In this document: positions 1-8,158 of the stretch, piece by piece
Position numbering within the stretch: position 1 is the first letter of the stretch
How the letters are laid out: each line of letters starts with the position of its first letter
From: Poindextera sp036494815
Lineage (GTDB): Bacteria > Pseudomonadota > Alphaproteobacteria > Caulobacterales > Caulobacteraceae
Assembly (NCBI GenBank): GCA_036494815.1
Contig: DASXNV010000023.1
Location: 70,873-134,872, forward strand
Length of the DNA stretch: 64,000 nucleotides
Direction of reading: 5' to 3'
The notes under the pieces: model-generated
Seen by the model: the letters and a program-made list of their open reading frames with translations, nothing else
Databases searched by the model: none
What the model was told of the DNA's origin: nothing
Program-made: the position numbers and the translations under genes

Positions 1-80
1 AGATCCTTTAGAGCGCCCGTCGCGCCTTGGCGCAACTGGGGCGGACGCTCGTGTGCGCAGCGGTAGCAACAGGGCCGGCG

Positions 81-698
81 TCATTGGGCTTTCGCGCCCT
101 GGCGTGAGCGATAGAGCTGCTCGCTAGCCGCCCGCAGATCGCCTCGAACCCCTCGCCGCACCGACGACAGCCCTTCCAGCACCACCCGGTCGGGCCGCAG
201 AAATCTGTGCTCGAGCCGATATCCGATATCGTAGACGGCGTTGTCGGTGCGGGTGTCTCCATCGGCCAGATAGGTGGTGGAAACGCCCACAGGCAGGCGC
301 AGGTCGCCGCCGTCACCACCCGACTTGCCCGCCGCTTTGCGCAGGCCGCTGTCGATCCAGCTGGCTTCGATGCGCGCCGCCCCCGTGGTCTCGACCGGCT
401 TGTCCCGGATATCGGCGGGAAAGAAGAACACCTGGCTCTGGATCGGCTGATCGGGATGAACCGGGCTTAGCCGGATGCGACCGCCATCGGCGTCCGCTGT
501 CCCCACGAGCACGAAGGCGGGCGCGGCGGCGGCCCGCTGATCGGCGACCGCCTGCGCTTTTTCCGCCAGGCGCCGCTCGGTGTGATTGTCCCAGAAATTG
601 AGGATCGCGATGATCACGGCGGCCACCCCGACCACCTCGCTGATTCGGATCCATGACCACCAGGCTCTACGGCCCGACGCGGACGGCTTCTCGTTCAC
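81..698 (-). CDS. Hypothetical single-pass membrane protein
   Basis: I do not recognise this 205-residue protein. A short basic, Trp-rich N-terminus leads into one hydrophobic helix (about residues 17-36, VVGVAAVIIAILNFW), then a charged stretch and a soluble domain of about 150 residues with no motif I know, so it is probably anchored by its N-terminus. I prefer the GTG at 698 because GAGAG lies 8 bases upstream. The ATG at 806 or TTG at 821 would add 36-41 Arg/Ala-rich residues that look unnatural and would crowd the divergent gene starting at 837. Coding is supported by the membrane helix and the uninterrupted frame; function is unknown. Confidence 0.55.
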   Translation of the reverse strand: MNEKPSASGRRAWWSWIRISEVVGVAAVIIAILNFWDNHTERRLAEKAQAVADQRAAAAPAFVLVGTADADGGRIRLSPVHPDQPIQSQVFFFPADIRDKPVETTGAARIEASWIDSGLRKAAGKSGGDGGDLRLPVGVSTTYLADGDTRTDNAVYDIGYRLEHRFLRPDRVVLEGLSSVRRGVRGDLRAASEQLYRSRQGAKAQ

Positions 699-836
699 GG
701 ATGTCGCTCTCGATCCCTGTTGCCGCCCTGCTCTAGCGCGAGCGATGGCCGCCCGCCAGCGCTCTGCTTGAACGATTGACAAGTGGCCGCCGAAGCCCAA
801 TCTCATTCGGGTGGGGCGCAAACCAATGAGGATGCC

Positions 837-1250
837 ATGTCTAGCTTTCGAGGCGTCGTCCGAGCCGGCCTAATCGGGGCCGGCGCCGTCGCCCTGGCCA
901 CCGCCGCCCAGGCCGCGCCCGCCGCGCCGGCGACCCAGGGGCACCTGGATAAGTGCTTCTATCTCTCCGACTGGCAGGGCTGGAGTTCGCCCAGCCCCAA
1001 CGTGCTCTATCTGCGGGTGCGGATGCACGACATCTATCGGGTCGACCTCAGCGCCGGCTCCAGCCTGCTGCAGGCCCCGGCCGTGCACCTGGTCAACAAG
1101 GTCCGCGGCAGCGACAGCGTCTGCTGGCCCATCGACCTGGACCTGTCGGTTTCGGACGGCATGGGCATGAGGATGCCGCTGATCGCCAGCTCGATCACCA
1201 AGCTCAGCACCGAAGAGATCGCGGCCATACCGAAGAAGTATCAGCCCTAG
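837..1250 (+). CDS. Small secreted protein, DUF6491-like
   Basis: A 137-residue protein with a clear Sec signal peptide (hydrophobic residues about 9-22, AQA-type cleavage near residue 24) and a mature domain of about 110 residues. The mature part begins with CFYLSDWQGW and holds a second cysteine in VCWP, so one periplasmic disulfide is possible. The Cys-aromatic start and length resemble the small secreted DUF6491 proteins common in Caulobacterales; this is from memory of the family, not a search. The ATG at 837 is chosen over the frame opening at 783 because the signal peptide starts there. It is divergent from the membrane protein on its left. Role unknown. Confidence 0.65.
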   Translation: MSSFRGVVRAGLIGAGAVALATAAQAAPAAPATQGHLDKCFYLSDWQGWSSPSPNVLYLRVRMHDIYRVDLSAGSSLLQAPAVHLVNKVRGSDSVCWPIDLDLSVSDGMGMRMPLIASSITKLSTEEIAAIPKKYQP

Positions 1251-1346
1251 GCGCAGGACCGATCCCAGGTTTGGCTTGGCTGACGTAGCGTTCGGCCGCC
1301 ACAAGGCGCTAATCTTCGCCATCCCAGGGAAGCGAAACGCGCCACC

Positions 1347-2483
1347 ATGAAGCTCGCCGGCCTCAAGGTCCTCGATCTGTCCATGTTCCTGCCGGGGCCC
1401 ATGGTGACGCTGATGCTGGCGGATCATGGCGCCGACGTGATCAAGGTCGAGCCCCAGGGCGCGGGCGAGCCGACCCGCGAGATCGGCGAGGTCAAGCACG
1501 GCTTGTCCGTCTATTTCCGCAACACCCAGCGCGGCAAGCGCTCGATCCAGCTGAACCTGAAGGACGCCGAGCATCTTGCCCTGTTCCTGCGCCTTGCCAC
1601 CGAGGCCGACGTGGTGGTCGAGGCCTATCGCCCCGGCGTCGCCGACCGGCTGGGGGTGGGCTTTGCCGCCATCAACGCCGTCAATCCGCGCGTCGTCTAT
1701 GCTTCGCTGAGCGCCTTTGGCCAGACCGGCCGCCATCGCGACAGCCCCGCCCATGACCTGGTCGTCCAGGCCCTGGCCGGGACCCTGCCCCTGGGCGCCG
1801 ACCGCGAGGGCCAGCCGGTGATGCCGGGCGCCCTGATCGCCGACGCCTATTCGTCGCTGACGGCCCTGTCGGGGATTCTGATGGCGCTGTATCGCCGCGA
1901 GACCACCGGCAAGGGCGACCATCTCGACATCTCCATGTTCGATAGTGTGATCGCCTGGACGCCCCACGCCACCGGATCGGTGTTCGCCAGGGGCGAGGCG
2001 CCCAGCCTGCCCCACTCCCGGTTCTGGGGCGGGGCGGCCCTATACAATCTCTACGAGACGGCCGATGGCCGCTGGATAGCCCTGGGCGGCTCGGAGATCA
2101 AGTTCGCCGAAAACCTGCTGAACAAACTGGGGCGTCCCGACCTGCTGACGCTGGCCAGGCTGCCGCCCGGCGATGGGCAGGAGCCCCTGCGCGCTTTTTT
2201 TCGTGACACTTTCGCCGCCCGCAGTCAGGCGGAGTGGATCGTCTGGTTCGAGGGGCTAGATGTCTGTTTCGCTCCCGTGCGCAGCCTGAAGGAAGCCTTC
2301 GACGATCCCTTCCTGGTGGAACGCGGCCTCCTGAGCTTCGACGAGGACGACGCCGAAGTGATCAGCACGCCCATCCGCTTCCTGGACGAGCCGGCCGTCA
2401 TCCGGCCCAAGGCGCCGGGCAAGAACGAACATGGCGAGGATATCGCCCGCAATGGTTGGGGCGTCGCCCCAGAGGAATCCTGA
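1347..2483 (+). CDS. Class III CoA-transferase family, alpha-methylacyl-CoA racemase-like
   Basis: A 378-residue CaiB/BaiF family protein. The family moves CoA between acids or, in the racemase branch, inverts a 2-methylacyl-CoA centre. Typical signatures are LDLSMFLPGPMVTLMLADHGADVIKVE at the N-terminus, YFRNTQRGKRSIQLNLK, and SAFGQTGRHRDSPAHDL at about residues 120-136. The His-Asp in PAHDL and the Asp in LIADAYSSLTALSGIL sit where alpha-methylacyl-CoA racemase has its catalytic His and Asp, so a racemase or a close relative is more likely than a formyl- or carnitine-CoA transferase. Its stop overlaps the start of the acyl-CoA dehydrogenase gene by one base (TGATG), so the two are translationally coupled and probably act on the same acyl-CoA. 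Confidence 0.85.
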   Translation: MKLAGLKVLDLSMFLPGPMVTLMLADHGADVIKVEPQGAGEPTREIGEVKHGLSVYFRNTQRGKRSIQLNLKDAEHLALFLRLATEADVVVEAYRPGVADRLGVGFAAINAVNPRVVYASLSAFGQTGRHRDSPAHDLVVQALAGTLPLGADREGQPVMPGALIADAYSSLTALSGILMALYRRETTGKGDHLDISMFDSVIAWTPHATGSVFARGEAPSLPHSRFWGGAALYNLYETADGRWIALGGSEIKFAENLLNKLGRPDLLTLARLPPGDGQEPLRAFFRDTFAARSQAEWIVWFEGLDVCFAPVRSLKEAFDDPFLVERGLLSFDEDDAEVISTPIRFLDEPAVIRPKAPGKNEHGEDIARNGWGVAPEES

Positions 2484-3646
2484 TGAGCACCACCGACGAC
2501 GAACTGACCGCCATCCGCGACTCGGTCGCCGCCCTCTGCGCGCAGTTTCCCGGCGAATACTGGCGCGCCCAGGATCGCGAGCGCGCCTATCCCACCGAAT
2601 TCGTAAAGGCCATGACCGACGAGGGCTTTCTGGGCGCCCTGATCCCCGAGGAATTCGGCGGCAGCGGCCTGGGGCTGCGAGCGGCCACGGCGATCCTGCA
2701 GGAGGTGCACAAAAGCGGCTGCAACGCCGGCGCCTGCCACGCCCAGATGTACACCATGGGCACCATCCTCAAGCACGGCACGCCTGAGCAGAAACAGCGC
2801 TGGCTACCCGGCATCGCCACCGGCGCGATCCGGCTACAGGCCTTTGGCGTCACCGAACCAACCTCGGGCTCGGAAACCCTGGCCCTGTCAACGCTCGCCG
2901 TGCGCGACGGCGACCACTACGTGGTCAACGGCCAGAAAATCTGGACCAGCCGAGCCGAGCATTCCGACTTCATGATCCTTCTGGCCCGCACCACCCCCAA
3001 GGACAAGGTGACCAAGAAGGGCGACGGCCTGTCCGTGTTCATGTTGGACATGAAGGCCGCCCTCGCCGCCGGAACCCTGACCATCCGGCCGATCCGCACC
3101 ATGATGAACCACGCCACCACCGAGGTGTTCTTCGACAATGTCGTGGTGTCGGCCCAGAACCTGATCGGCGAGGAAGGCCGCGGCTTCAAATACATCCTCG
3201 ACGGAATGAACGCCGAGCGGACCCTGATCGCCGCCGAATGCCTGGGCGACGCCGAATGGTTCATCGACAAGGCCAGCAAATACGTCACTGAGCGCAAGGT
3301 GTTCGGGCGGCCCATCGGCGCCAACCAGGGCGTCCAGTTCCCCATCGCCCGCGCCTACGCCCAGTATCGCGCCGCCGCCCTTATGGTCGAGCGCGCCGCA
3401 GAACGCTTCGACGCGGGGCTGACCGCGGGGGAAGAAGCCAATATCGCCAAGCTATTGGCCTCAGAGGCCTCCTGGGCCGCGGCCGAGGCCTGCGTCCAGG
3501 CCCATGGCGGCTTCGCCTTCGCCGAAGAGTTCGACATCGAGCGCAAGTTCAGGGAGACGCGGCTCTATCAAGTGGCCCCGATCTCGACCAACCTGATCCT
3601 GGCGTTTTTGGGCCAGAACGCCCTGGGGATGCCGCGGTCTTATTGA
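2483..3646 (+). CDS. Acyl-CoA dehydrogenase
   Basis: A 387-residue FAD-dependent acyl-CoA dehydrogenase that introduces an alpha,beta double bond into an acyl-CoA. It has the three usual parts: N-terminal helical domain (1-120), beta domain with FGVTEPTSGSE and QKIWTSRA (about 121-235) and C-terminal helical domain. The residue aligning with Glu376 of medium-chain enzymes is not Glu (YQVAPIS), but Glu245 in GMNAER sits where isovaleryl- and long-chain dehydrogenases carry their base, so activity is plausible. The ATG at 2483 overlaps the stop of the CoA-transferase-family gene. A branched or bulky acyl substrate fits both the racemase neighbour and the Glu position, but this is inference. Confidence 0.9.
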   Translation: MSTTDDELTAIRDSVAALCAQFPGEYWRAQDRERAYPTEFVKAMTDEGFLGALIPEEFGGSGLGLRAATAILQEVHKSGCNAGACHAQMYTMGTILKHGTPEQKQRWLPGIATGAIRLQAFGVTEPTSGSETLALSTLAVRDGDHYVVNGQKIWTSRAEHSDFMILLARTTPKDKVTKKGDGLSVFMLDMKAALAAGTLTIRPIRTMMNHATTEVFFDNVVVSAQNLIGEEGRGFKYILDGMNAERTLIAAECLGDAEWFIDKASKYVTERKVFGRPIGANQGVQFPIARAYAQYRAAALMVERAAERFDAGLTAGEEANIAKLLASEASWAAAEACVQAHGGFAFAEEFDIERKFRETRLYQVAPISTNLILAFLGQNALGMPRSY

Positions 3647-3669
3647 ATGGCCGCCATAACCCTTGAAAC

Positions 3670-4449
3670 CTAAGCCTTCAAAAACTTCGCCAAATCCGGC
3701 TGCCCCGTCCCCGCAGTCTTACCACCATCGGCCACCATGATGGTTCCCGTCACATAGGAGGCGTCGTCCGAGGCCAGGAAGGCCACCACCTTGGCCATCT
3801 CCTCCGGCGTGCCGGCGCGCCTCATCGGAATGCCGTCCAGCCAGACGTCGAGCACGCCAGACATCTGCTTGGCCACCGCCGTCAGGGGGGTGTCGATCAG
3901 ACCCGGGCACAGGGCGTTGACGCGGATATTGTCCTTGGCGTGGTCGATGGCCAGGGCGCGCGTGTAGTTGATCACCGCTCCCTTGGCGGCGTTATAGGCG
4001 GTGAAGCCATAGTCCCCGGCCAGGCCGGAGATCGAGGCGGTGTTGACGATCGCGCCGCCGCCATTGGCCCGCATCAGCGGGATCGCCACGCGGCAGGCAT
4101 AGAAGACCGAGTTCAGGTCGATGGCGATCACCCTCGCCCATACCTCGGGATCCAGATCCGGGGTCTCGCCAAAACAGCCGATGCCGGCGTTGTTGAACAA
4201 AACGTCGAGGCGGCCGAAGCGCTCGTGCGCCGTCCGGATCACCGCCTCCACCTGCTCACGTTCGCTGACGTCGCAGCGCAGGAACAGGGACCGGTCCGCT
4301 TCCAGGCCCTCGACCACGGAATGGCCTTGAACCTCGTTGAGATCCACCACCACCACCTTGGCCCCCTCGGCCGCCAGCAGCCTGACGGTCGCCGCACCGA
4401 TGCCCGAAGCGCCGCCGGTGACCACCGCGACCTTGTCCTGAAAGCGCAT
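3670..4449 (-). CDS. Short-chain dehydrogenase/reductase
   Basis: A 259-residue classical SDR, an NAD(P)-dependent alcohol/ketone oxidoreductase. It shows the Rossmann motif TGGASGIG (residues 11-18), Asp36 in VVVVDLNE at the end of the second strand, which favours NAD over NADP, the NNAG motif, the catalytic Ser in NTASISG and YNAAK with the catalytic Tyr and Lys. It lies 11 bases downstream of the crotonase gene on the same strand, so they probably form an operon, fitting consecutive hydration and oxidation of an acyl-CoA. Substrate cannot be read from sequence. It ends 23 bases from the convergent acyl-CoA dehydrogenase gene. Confidence 0.88.
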   Translation of the reverse strand: MRFQDKVAVVTGGASGIGAATVRLLAAEGAKVVVVDLNEVQGHSVVEGLEADRSLFLRCDVSEREQVEAVIRTAHERFGRLDVLFNNAGIGCFGETPDLDPEVWARVIAIDLNSVFYACRVAIPLMRANGGGAIVNTASISGLAGDYGFTAYNAAKGAVINYTRALAIDHAKDNIRVNALCPGLIDTPLTAVAKQMSGVLDVWLDGIPMRRAGTPEEMAKVVAFLASDDASYVTGTIMVADGGKTAGTGQPDLAKFLKA

Positions 4450-4460
4450 GACGGGTCTCC

Positions 4461-5207
4461 TCAGCGGGTTTTGTTGGCGAAGGCGGCGATGCGTTCGCGC
4501 ATGTCCGGGCCGACGCCCTCGCCCCGGAACACCTCGTGAGCCAGGCCGGCCGCCAGCGGCAGTCCGTCGGTCTGGGTCACCAGCCGTTTATTGGCCCGGT
4601 GGCTGAACCAGGAATTGGCCAGGATCGAGCGGGCCAAGGCATCCAACTCGCTTTCGAAAGCGTCATTGGCCACGCACATATTGGCCAGGCCCATGATCGC
4701 GGCCTCGTGGCCGGTATAGGTGCGGCAGGTCAGCATCATCTCCCGCGCCCTATAGGTTCCAATCCGCCGGGGCAGGCGCTGGGACAGGCCCCAGACCGGG
4801 GTCAGGGCCCATTTGGCGTGGGTGTCGGCGAACCGGGCGCTGTCGCTGGCGAAGATCAGGTCGCCGGCCAGGGCCAGTTCCAGGGCGCCGGTATAGCAGT
4901 GCCCATGCACCGCGCTGATCACCGGCTGGGGCAGGTTGGCCAGGCGCTCGATAATTCCGGCTTGGAAATGGGCCCGGGGCAACTTCTCGCCAGTGGCGAT
5001 ATCGCCCAGGTCATGGCCGGCGGAGAAACAGCGCCCGGCGCCGCGGATGACGACCAGGCCAATCGTGTCGGCCTGGGTCTCCAGGTCGATCACATGGGCT
5101 TCCAGGGCGCTGAACAGCTCCACATTGAGCGCATTCAGCTTGTCCGGCCGGTTCAGGGTCAAGGTGGTCAGGCCGTCCCTGTCCTGGCGCAGCACCAGAT
5201 CACTCAT
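4461..5207 (-). CDS. Enoyl-CoA hydratase/isomerase family protein
   Basis: A 248-residue crotonase-fold protein. The oxyanion-hole segments are present (GRCFSAGHDL and GHCYTGALELAL). Aligned to rat crotonase, the first catalytic Glu (Glu144) is kept in ALEL, but the position of Glu164 is His in FADTHAKWAL and the usual PGxGGTQRL reads PVWGLSQRL. A classical hydratase mechanism is therefore uncertain; the protein may be an isomerase, a hydrolase or a hydratase with altered chemistry. It is the first gene of a pair with the SDR 11 bases downstream. The P450 gene lies upstream on the same strand, separated by a strong hairpin at 5276-5304, so it is probably transcribed separately. Confidence 0.85.
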   Translation of the reverse strand: MSDLVLRQDRDGLTTLTLNRPDKLNALNVELFSALEAHVIDLETQADTIGLVVIRGAGRCFSAGHDLGDIATGEKLPRAHFQAGIIERLANLPQPVISAVHGHCYTGALELALAGDLIFASDSARFADTHAKWALTPVWGLSQRLPRRIGTYRAREMMLTCRTYTGHEAAIMGLANMCVANDAFESELDALARSILANSWFSHRANKRLVTQTDGLPLAAGLAHEVFRGEGVGPDMRERIAAFANKTR

Positions 5208-5275
5208 CGTCGTCTCCCAGACCTGCTCCGTTCACGCCCAAGGAGCGCCGGCGGCCGTATAGTTGCTGTGAGTAG

Positions 5276-5304
5276 AACCCTTCCACCGCTGCGGGGGAAG
5301 GGTT
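5276..5304 (-). terminator. Hairpin terminator after the P450 gene
   Basis: A nine-base perfect inverted repeat (AACCCTTCC at 5276-5284, GGAAGGGTT at 5296-5304) with a further CC/GG pair inside. It begins next to the stop codon of the P450 gene on the minus strand. There is no T-run, so it may end transcription weakly or protect the 3' end. Confidence 0.6.
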
Positions 5305-5305
5305 T

Positions 5306-6562
5306 CTAGACCGCCGTGAACGTCACCGGCAGCTCTTTGACGCCATTGATGAAGTTCGACCTCAGCCGGCGCGGCGGTCCTGCCGTGCGGATGTCCGGCA
5401 AACGAGCGAACAGCTCCTCATAGGCCACGCGCAATTGCAGCTCGGCTAGGCGCTGGCCCAGGCAGACATGTTCGCCATAGCCGAAGCCGATGTGTTTGGG
5501 CGCGCCGGGCCGGGCCGTGCGGCCTATGTCGAAACGGAACGGGTCTTCGAACACGCTCTCGTCGCGATTGGCTGAAGGGTACCACATGACCACCTTGTCG
5601 CCCTGGCGGATCAGCTGGCCGCCCAGCTGCACGTCGCGCATGGCGGTGCGGCGCATGTGCAGGACCGGGCTGACCCAGCGGACGATCTCCTGCGCCAGGT
5701 GCGGCAAGAGGCTGGGATCGGCCATGGCCTTTTCGCGCTCGGCCGGGTTCTCCTCCAGGGCGATCAGGCCGCCGGAAATGGAGTTGCGGGTGGTCTCGTT
5801 GCCCGCCACCACCAGCAGGATGAAGGTGGACAGATAGCGCGGGATGCTCATGGCCGTCCCTGCCTCGGCCGCCTTGACCAGCATGGAGATCACGTCGCCG
5901 CCGCCGGCGCCCGCGCGCAGTTGCCAAAGACCCATGGAATAGGCCGCCATCTGCTGGATGCAGCCTTGCATATATTCCGGGCTGGCGCGCAGTTCGGGAT
6001 CGTCCTCACCAACTACGGCGTTGGACCATTCGAACAGCTTGTCGCCATCGGTCTCGGACACCCCGAACAGCTCGGCCAGGGTCTGGATGGCGTAGGGGGC
6101 GGAGAAGCCTGAGACGAAGTCGATCGGGCCGCCTTCGGACCGCTGTTTGGCGATCATGGCCTCGATCAGGGTCACGGCGCGGCGGCGCACGCCGGCCTCC
6201 ATGTCGCGCAGGCGCGGTGGGGTGAACCCGCCCATGACCATGCGCCGATAGTCCACATGGATGGGCGGATCCATGGAGATCATCGAGGCCTCGATATCCT
6301 GGGCCGGGAACAGGTTCTCGTTGAAGATCCGGTGGCCGCCGTTCTCACGCGCCGAAGAGAAGGTCGCGGGGTCTGTGGAGGCGGCCACCACGTCGGCGTG
6401 GCGCGTCAGGGCCCAGAAGCCGGCGCCGTCGGTCTCCGGGTTCCAATAGACTGGTTGGTTGGCGCGCAGCCAGGTGAAGGCCTCGTGCGGGACCCCGGGC
6501 ACATAGAGGTCCGGATCCTTCAGGTCGATCGGCTTCAATGAGCCATGAGCCTGTGCCGTCAT
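5306..6562 (-). CDS. Cytochrome P450
   Basis: A 418-residue soluble bacterial P450 (heme-thiolate monooxygenase). Visible motifs are the I-helix AGNETT (residues 253-258) with the acid-threonine pair for oxygen activation, the K-helix EIVR (292-295) and the heme loop FGYGEHVCLG (360-369), with Cys367 as iron ligand. The AGNETTRNS form resembles CYP124/125/142-type enzymes that hydroxylate the methyl end of sterols and branched lipids, and also some terpene hydroxylases; family rank cannot be fixed by eye. GGGAGG lies about 9 bases before the ATG. No ferredoxin or reductase gene is adjacent. The racemase-like, dehydrogenase and crotonase neighbours suggest oxidation of a branched hydrocarbon tail (inference). 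Confidence 0.93.
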   Translation of the reverse strand: MTAQAHGSLKPIDLKDPDLYVPGVPHEAFTWLRANQPVYWNPETDGAGFWALTRHADVVAASTDPATFSSARENGGHRIFNENLFPAQDIEASMISMDPPIHVDYRRMVMGGFTPPRLRDMEAGVRRRAVTLIEAMIAKQRSEGGPIDFVSGFSAPYAIQTLAELFGVSETDGDKLFEWSNAVVGEDDPELRASPEYMQGCIQQMAAYSMGLWQLRAGAGGGDVISMLVKAAEAGTAMSIPRYLSTFILLVVAGNETTRNSISGGLIALEENPAEREKAMADPSLLPHLAQEIVRWVSPVLHMRRTAMRDVQLGGQLIRQGDKVVMWYPSANRDESVFEDPFRFDIGRTARPGAPKHIGFGYGEHVCLGQRLAELQLRVAYEELFARLPDIRTAGPPRRLRSNFINGVKELPVTFTAV

Positions 6563-6686
6563 GATGCGGCGCCTCCCATATTTTCTTCAGATTAGGCGCC
6601 GCCGGGGGGCGCTGACAACGTCCCGCCGCAACGGATGCGTCCGCTAATTCGGGCAGGGCCGCCGCGTCACTCTAACGCGGGACAGC

Positions 6687-6700
6687 TTGATCCACATCAA
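6687..6700. promoter_or_regulatory. FNR/FixK-type operator
   Basis: The sequence is TTGAT-CCAC-ATCAA, a perfect match to the FNR/FixK consensus TTGAT-N4-ATCAA. It lies in the 220-base divergent region, 83-96 bases before the receiver gene start and 125 bases before the P450 start. The former distance suits activation of the receiver gene. In Caulobacter, FixK drives genes induced at low oxygen, so oxygen control is the natural reading. Confidence 0.65.
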
Positions 6701-6782
6701 GAGCGACCCTGACAACCGTGAGATGATTTTCAAACGACGTTTCTCGTCCACGGCGATAACACCTGGGTTGGGGGATCGGTGA

Positions 6783-7262
6783 ATGCTCAATGAATGGAAT
6801 AGAGAAAAACTGAGCGTCGAACGGCCAAGCCTGCGAATTCTCGCCGCAGAGGACAATGAGATCAACCAGGCTGTTCTAAAGGCCATCTTGCAGCCATTGG
6901 GCCTGGAGCCGTTGATTGTCGAGAACGGCGCGGAGGCGGTTGAGGCCTGGCAGACGCAAAGGTTCGATATCGTCCTGATGGACGTTCAGATGCCCGTGCT
7001 CGACGGCCTGGACGCCACACGCGAAATTCGCAGGCGAGAGGTCGAATTGGGTTTGGCCGCCACGCCGATCATCGCCCTCACCTCCAATGTCCTGCAGCAC
7101 CAGGTCGCGGAGTGCCTGGACGCAGGCATGGACGGCCATCTGGCCAAGCCCATCCAGATCGACAAACTGTTCGCCACCTTGTTGGCCGCCTATAAGCTCT
7201 GCGCTGACGGGGACCAAACTCCGGCGACCTTCTGGAGAATCCAGGGACGGACCGACCTCTGA
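6783..7262 (+). CDS. Stand-alone response-regulator receiver protein
   Basis: A 159-residue protein that is almost only a CheY-like receiver domain. It shows the acidic pair Glu23-Asp24, the phospho-acceptor Asp67 in LMDVQMP, Thr100 in ALTSN and Lys122 in AKP, so it should be phosphorylatable. The wording (EDNEINQ, VLMDVQMP) is that of receivers attached to hybrid histidine kinases, so it may act as a phosphorelay shuttle or be a detached output of such a kinase. There is no output domain. A perfect FNR/FixK box lies upstream, which brings the oxygen-responsive FixT feedback protein to mind. I do not call it fixT: only two cysteines (111 and 140) are present, and FixT as I recall it uses a cluster of them. 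Confidence 0.85.
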   Translation: MLNEWNREKLSVERPSLRILAAEDNEINQAVLKAILQPLGLEPLIVENGAEAVEAWQTQRFDIVLMDVQMPVLDGLDATREIRRREVELGLAATPIIALTSNVLQHQVAECLDAGMDGHLAKPIQIDKLFATLLAAYKLCADGDQTPATFWRIQGRTDL

Positions 7263-7330
7263 GATCTGACGGCTTGCTCGGCCCGCCTCCCCGGCCAATG
7301 ATCCGGCCGGCATAGAGCCGGGAGCCGCCC

Positions 7331-8152
7331 ATGTTCGCCCAGACCGCGTTCCAGACCATCATCTGCGATACTCCCCGGCCACAGGTGGCGCGGATTACGC
7401 TCAACCGGCCCAAGACCCTGAACGCCTACACCTTCGCCATGTGCGGCGAACTTAGACAGGCCATCGCCCAGTTCGCCGACGATGATGAACTGCGGGCGCT
7501 GATCTTCACCGGAGCCGGCGAGCGGGCTTTTTGCACCGGCGGCGACCTGTCGGGGGATGATCCGGCCCACTCGCGCCAGGTGGCGACCCAGCCCATGGGT
7601 CACGGGCGGGAGATGCGCGACGGCATGCAGGCGGTGGTGCTGGCCCTGCGCAGGCTGGACAAGCCGTCCGTGGCCATGGTGCGCGGGTATGCCGTGGCCG
7701 GGGGCCTGGCCCTGGCCCTGGCCTGTGACTTCCGCTTCGCCGGGGCCGAGGCCAAACTGGGCGACACCAGCGGCAAGGCCGGCCTGCTGCCCGATGAAGG
7801 CGGCGCCTGGCTGTTTCCCCGCGCCATGGGCCTGGACCGGGCGCTGAAAATGACCCTGCTGCATGAGGTCTATGACGCCGAGCGCGCCGCCGCCTTGGGC
7901 CTGGTGACCGAGGTCTGTCCCGACGCCGACCTGGAAGCGCGCACCTTTGAATTTTGCGACGCCCTGGCGGCCAAGGCGCCCCTGGCGGTGCGCCTGACCA
8001 AGATGATGATGGCCAAGGGCCTCGAAACCGGCTTTGAAGCCTCCCTCGTCGACGCGCAGATGGCGGTGATGGTGACCAATCCCAGCGAGGACGTGCGCGA
8101 GGGTGTGGCCGCCTTCCGCGAAAAGCGCGCCCCCAAATTCAAGGGACGCTAG
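7331..8152 (+). CDS. Enoyl-CoA isomerase/hydratase, PaaG-like
   Basis: A 273-residue crotonase-family protein. Both catalytic glutamates of crotonase are replaced (Ala in GGLALALACDF, Ser in LGDTSGKAG), but the loop GLLPDEGGAWLFPRAMG matches the GLxPDxGGxWxLPR loop of PaaG-type enoyl-CoA isomerases, where the Asp is the acid/base. I therefore read it as a delta3/delta2-enoyl-CoA or ring-epoxide isomerase rather than a hydratase. The oxyanion-hole segment ERAFCTGGDL is intact. The ATG at 7331 has GGGAG about 7 bases upstream. The SDR gene starts 6 bases after the stop, so the two are cotranscribed. Confidence 0.85.
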   Translation: MFAQTAFQTIICDTPRPQVARITLNRPKTLNAYTFAMCGELRQAIAQFADDDELRALIFTGAGERAFCTGGDLSGDDPAHSRQVATQPMGHGREMRDGMQAVVLALRRLDKPSVAMVRGYAVAGGLALALACDFRFAGAEAKLGDTSGKAGLLPDEGGAWLFPRAMGLDRALKMTLLHEVYDAERAAALGLVTEVCPDADLEARTFEFCDALAAKAPLAVRLTKMMMAKGLETGFEASLVDAQMAVMVTNPSEDVREGVAAFREKRAPKFKGR

Positions 8153-8158
8153 TTTGGC

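Noticed and set aside
1..80. Tail of a gene entering from the left
   Set aside because: Too short and without a recognisable protein end.
2483..3646. Acyl-CoA dehydrogenase apparently without its catalytic Glu
   Set aside because: The medium-chain position is not Glu, but Glu245 in GMNAER matches the base of isovaleryl- and long-chain dehydrogenases, so nothing essential need be missing.
6783..7262. Calling the lone receiver FixT
   Set aside because: It has a FixK-type box, but only two cysteines and a standard hybrid-kinase-type receiver sequence.
7331..8152. Crotonase with both Glu missing as a dead enzyme
   Set aside because: The PDEGG loop matches PaaG-type isomerases, whose catalytic residue is that Asp.
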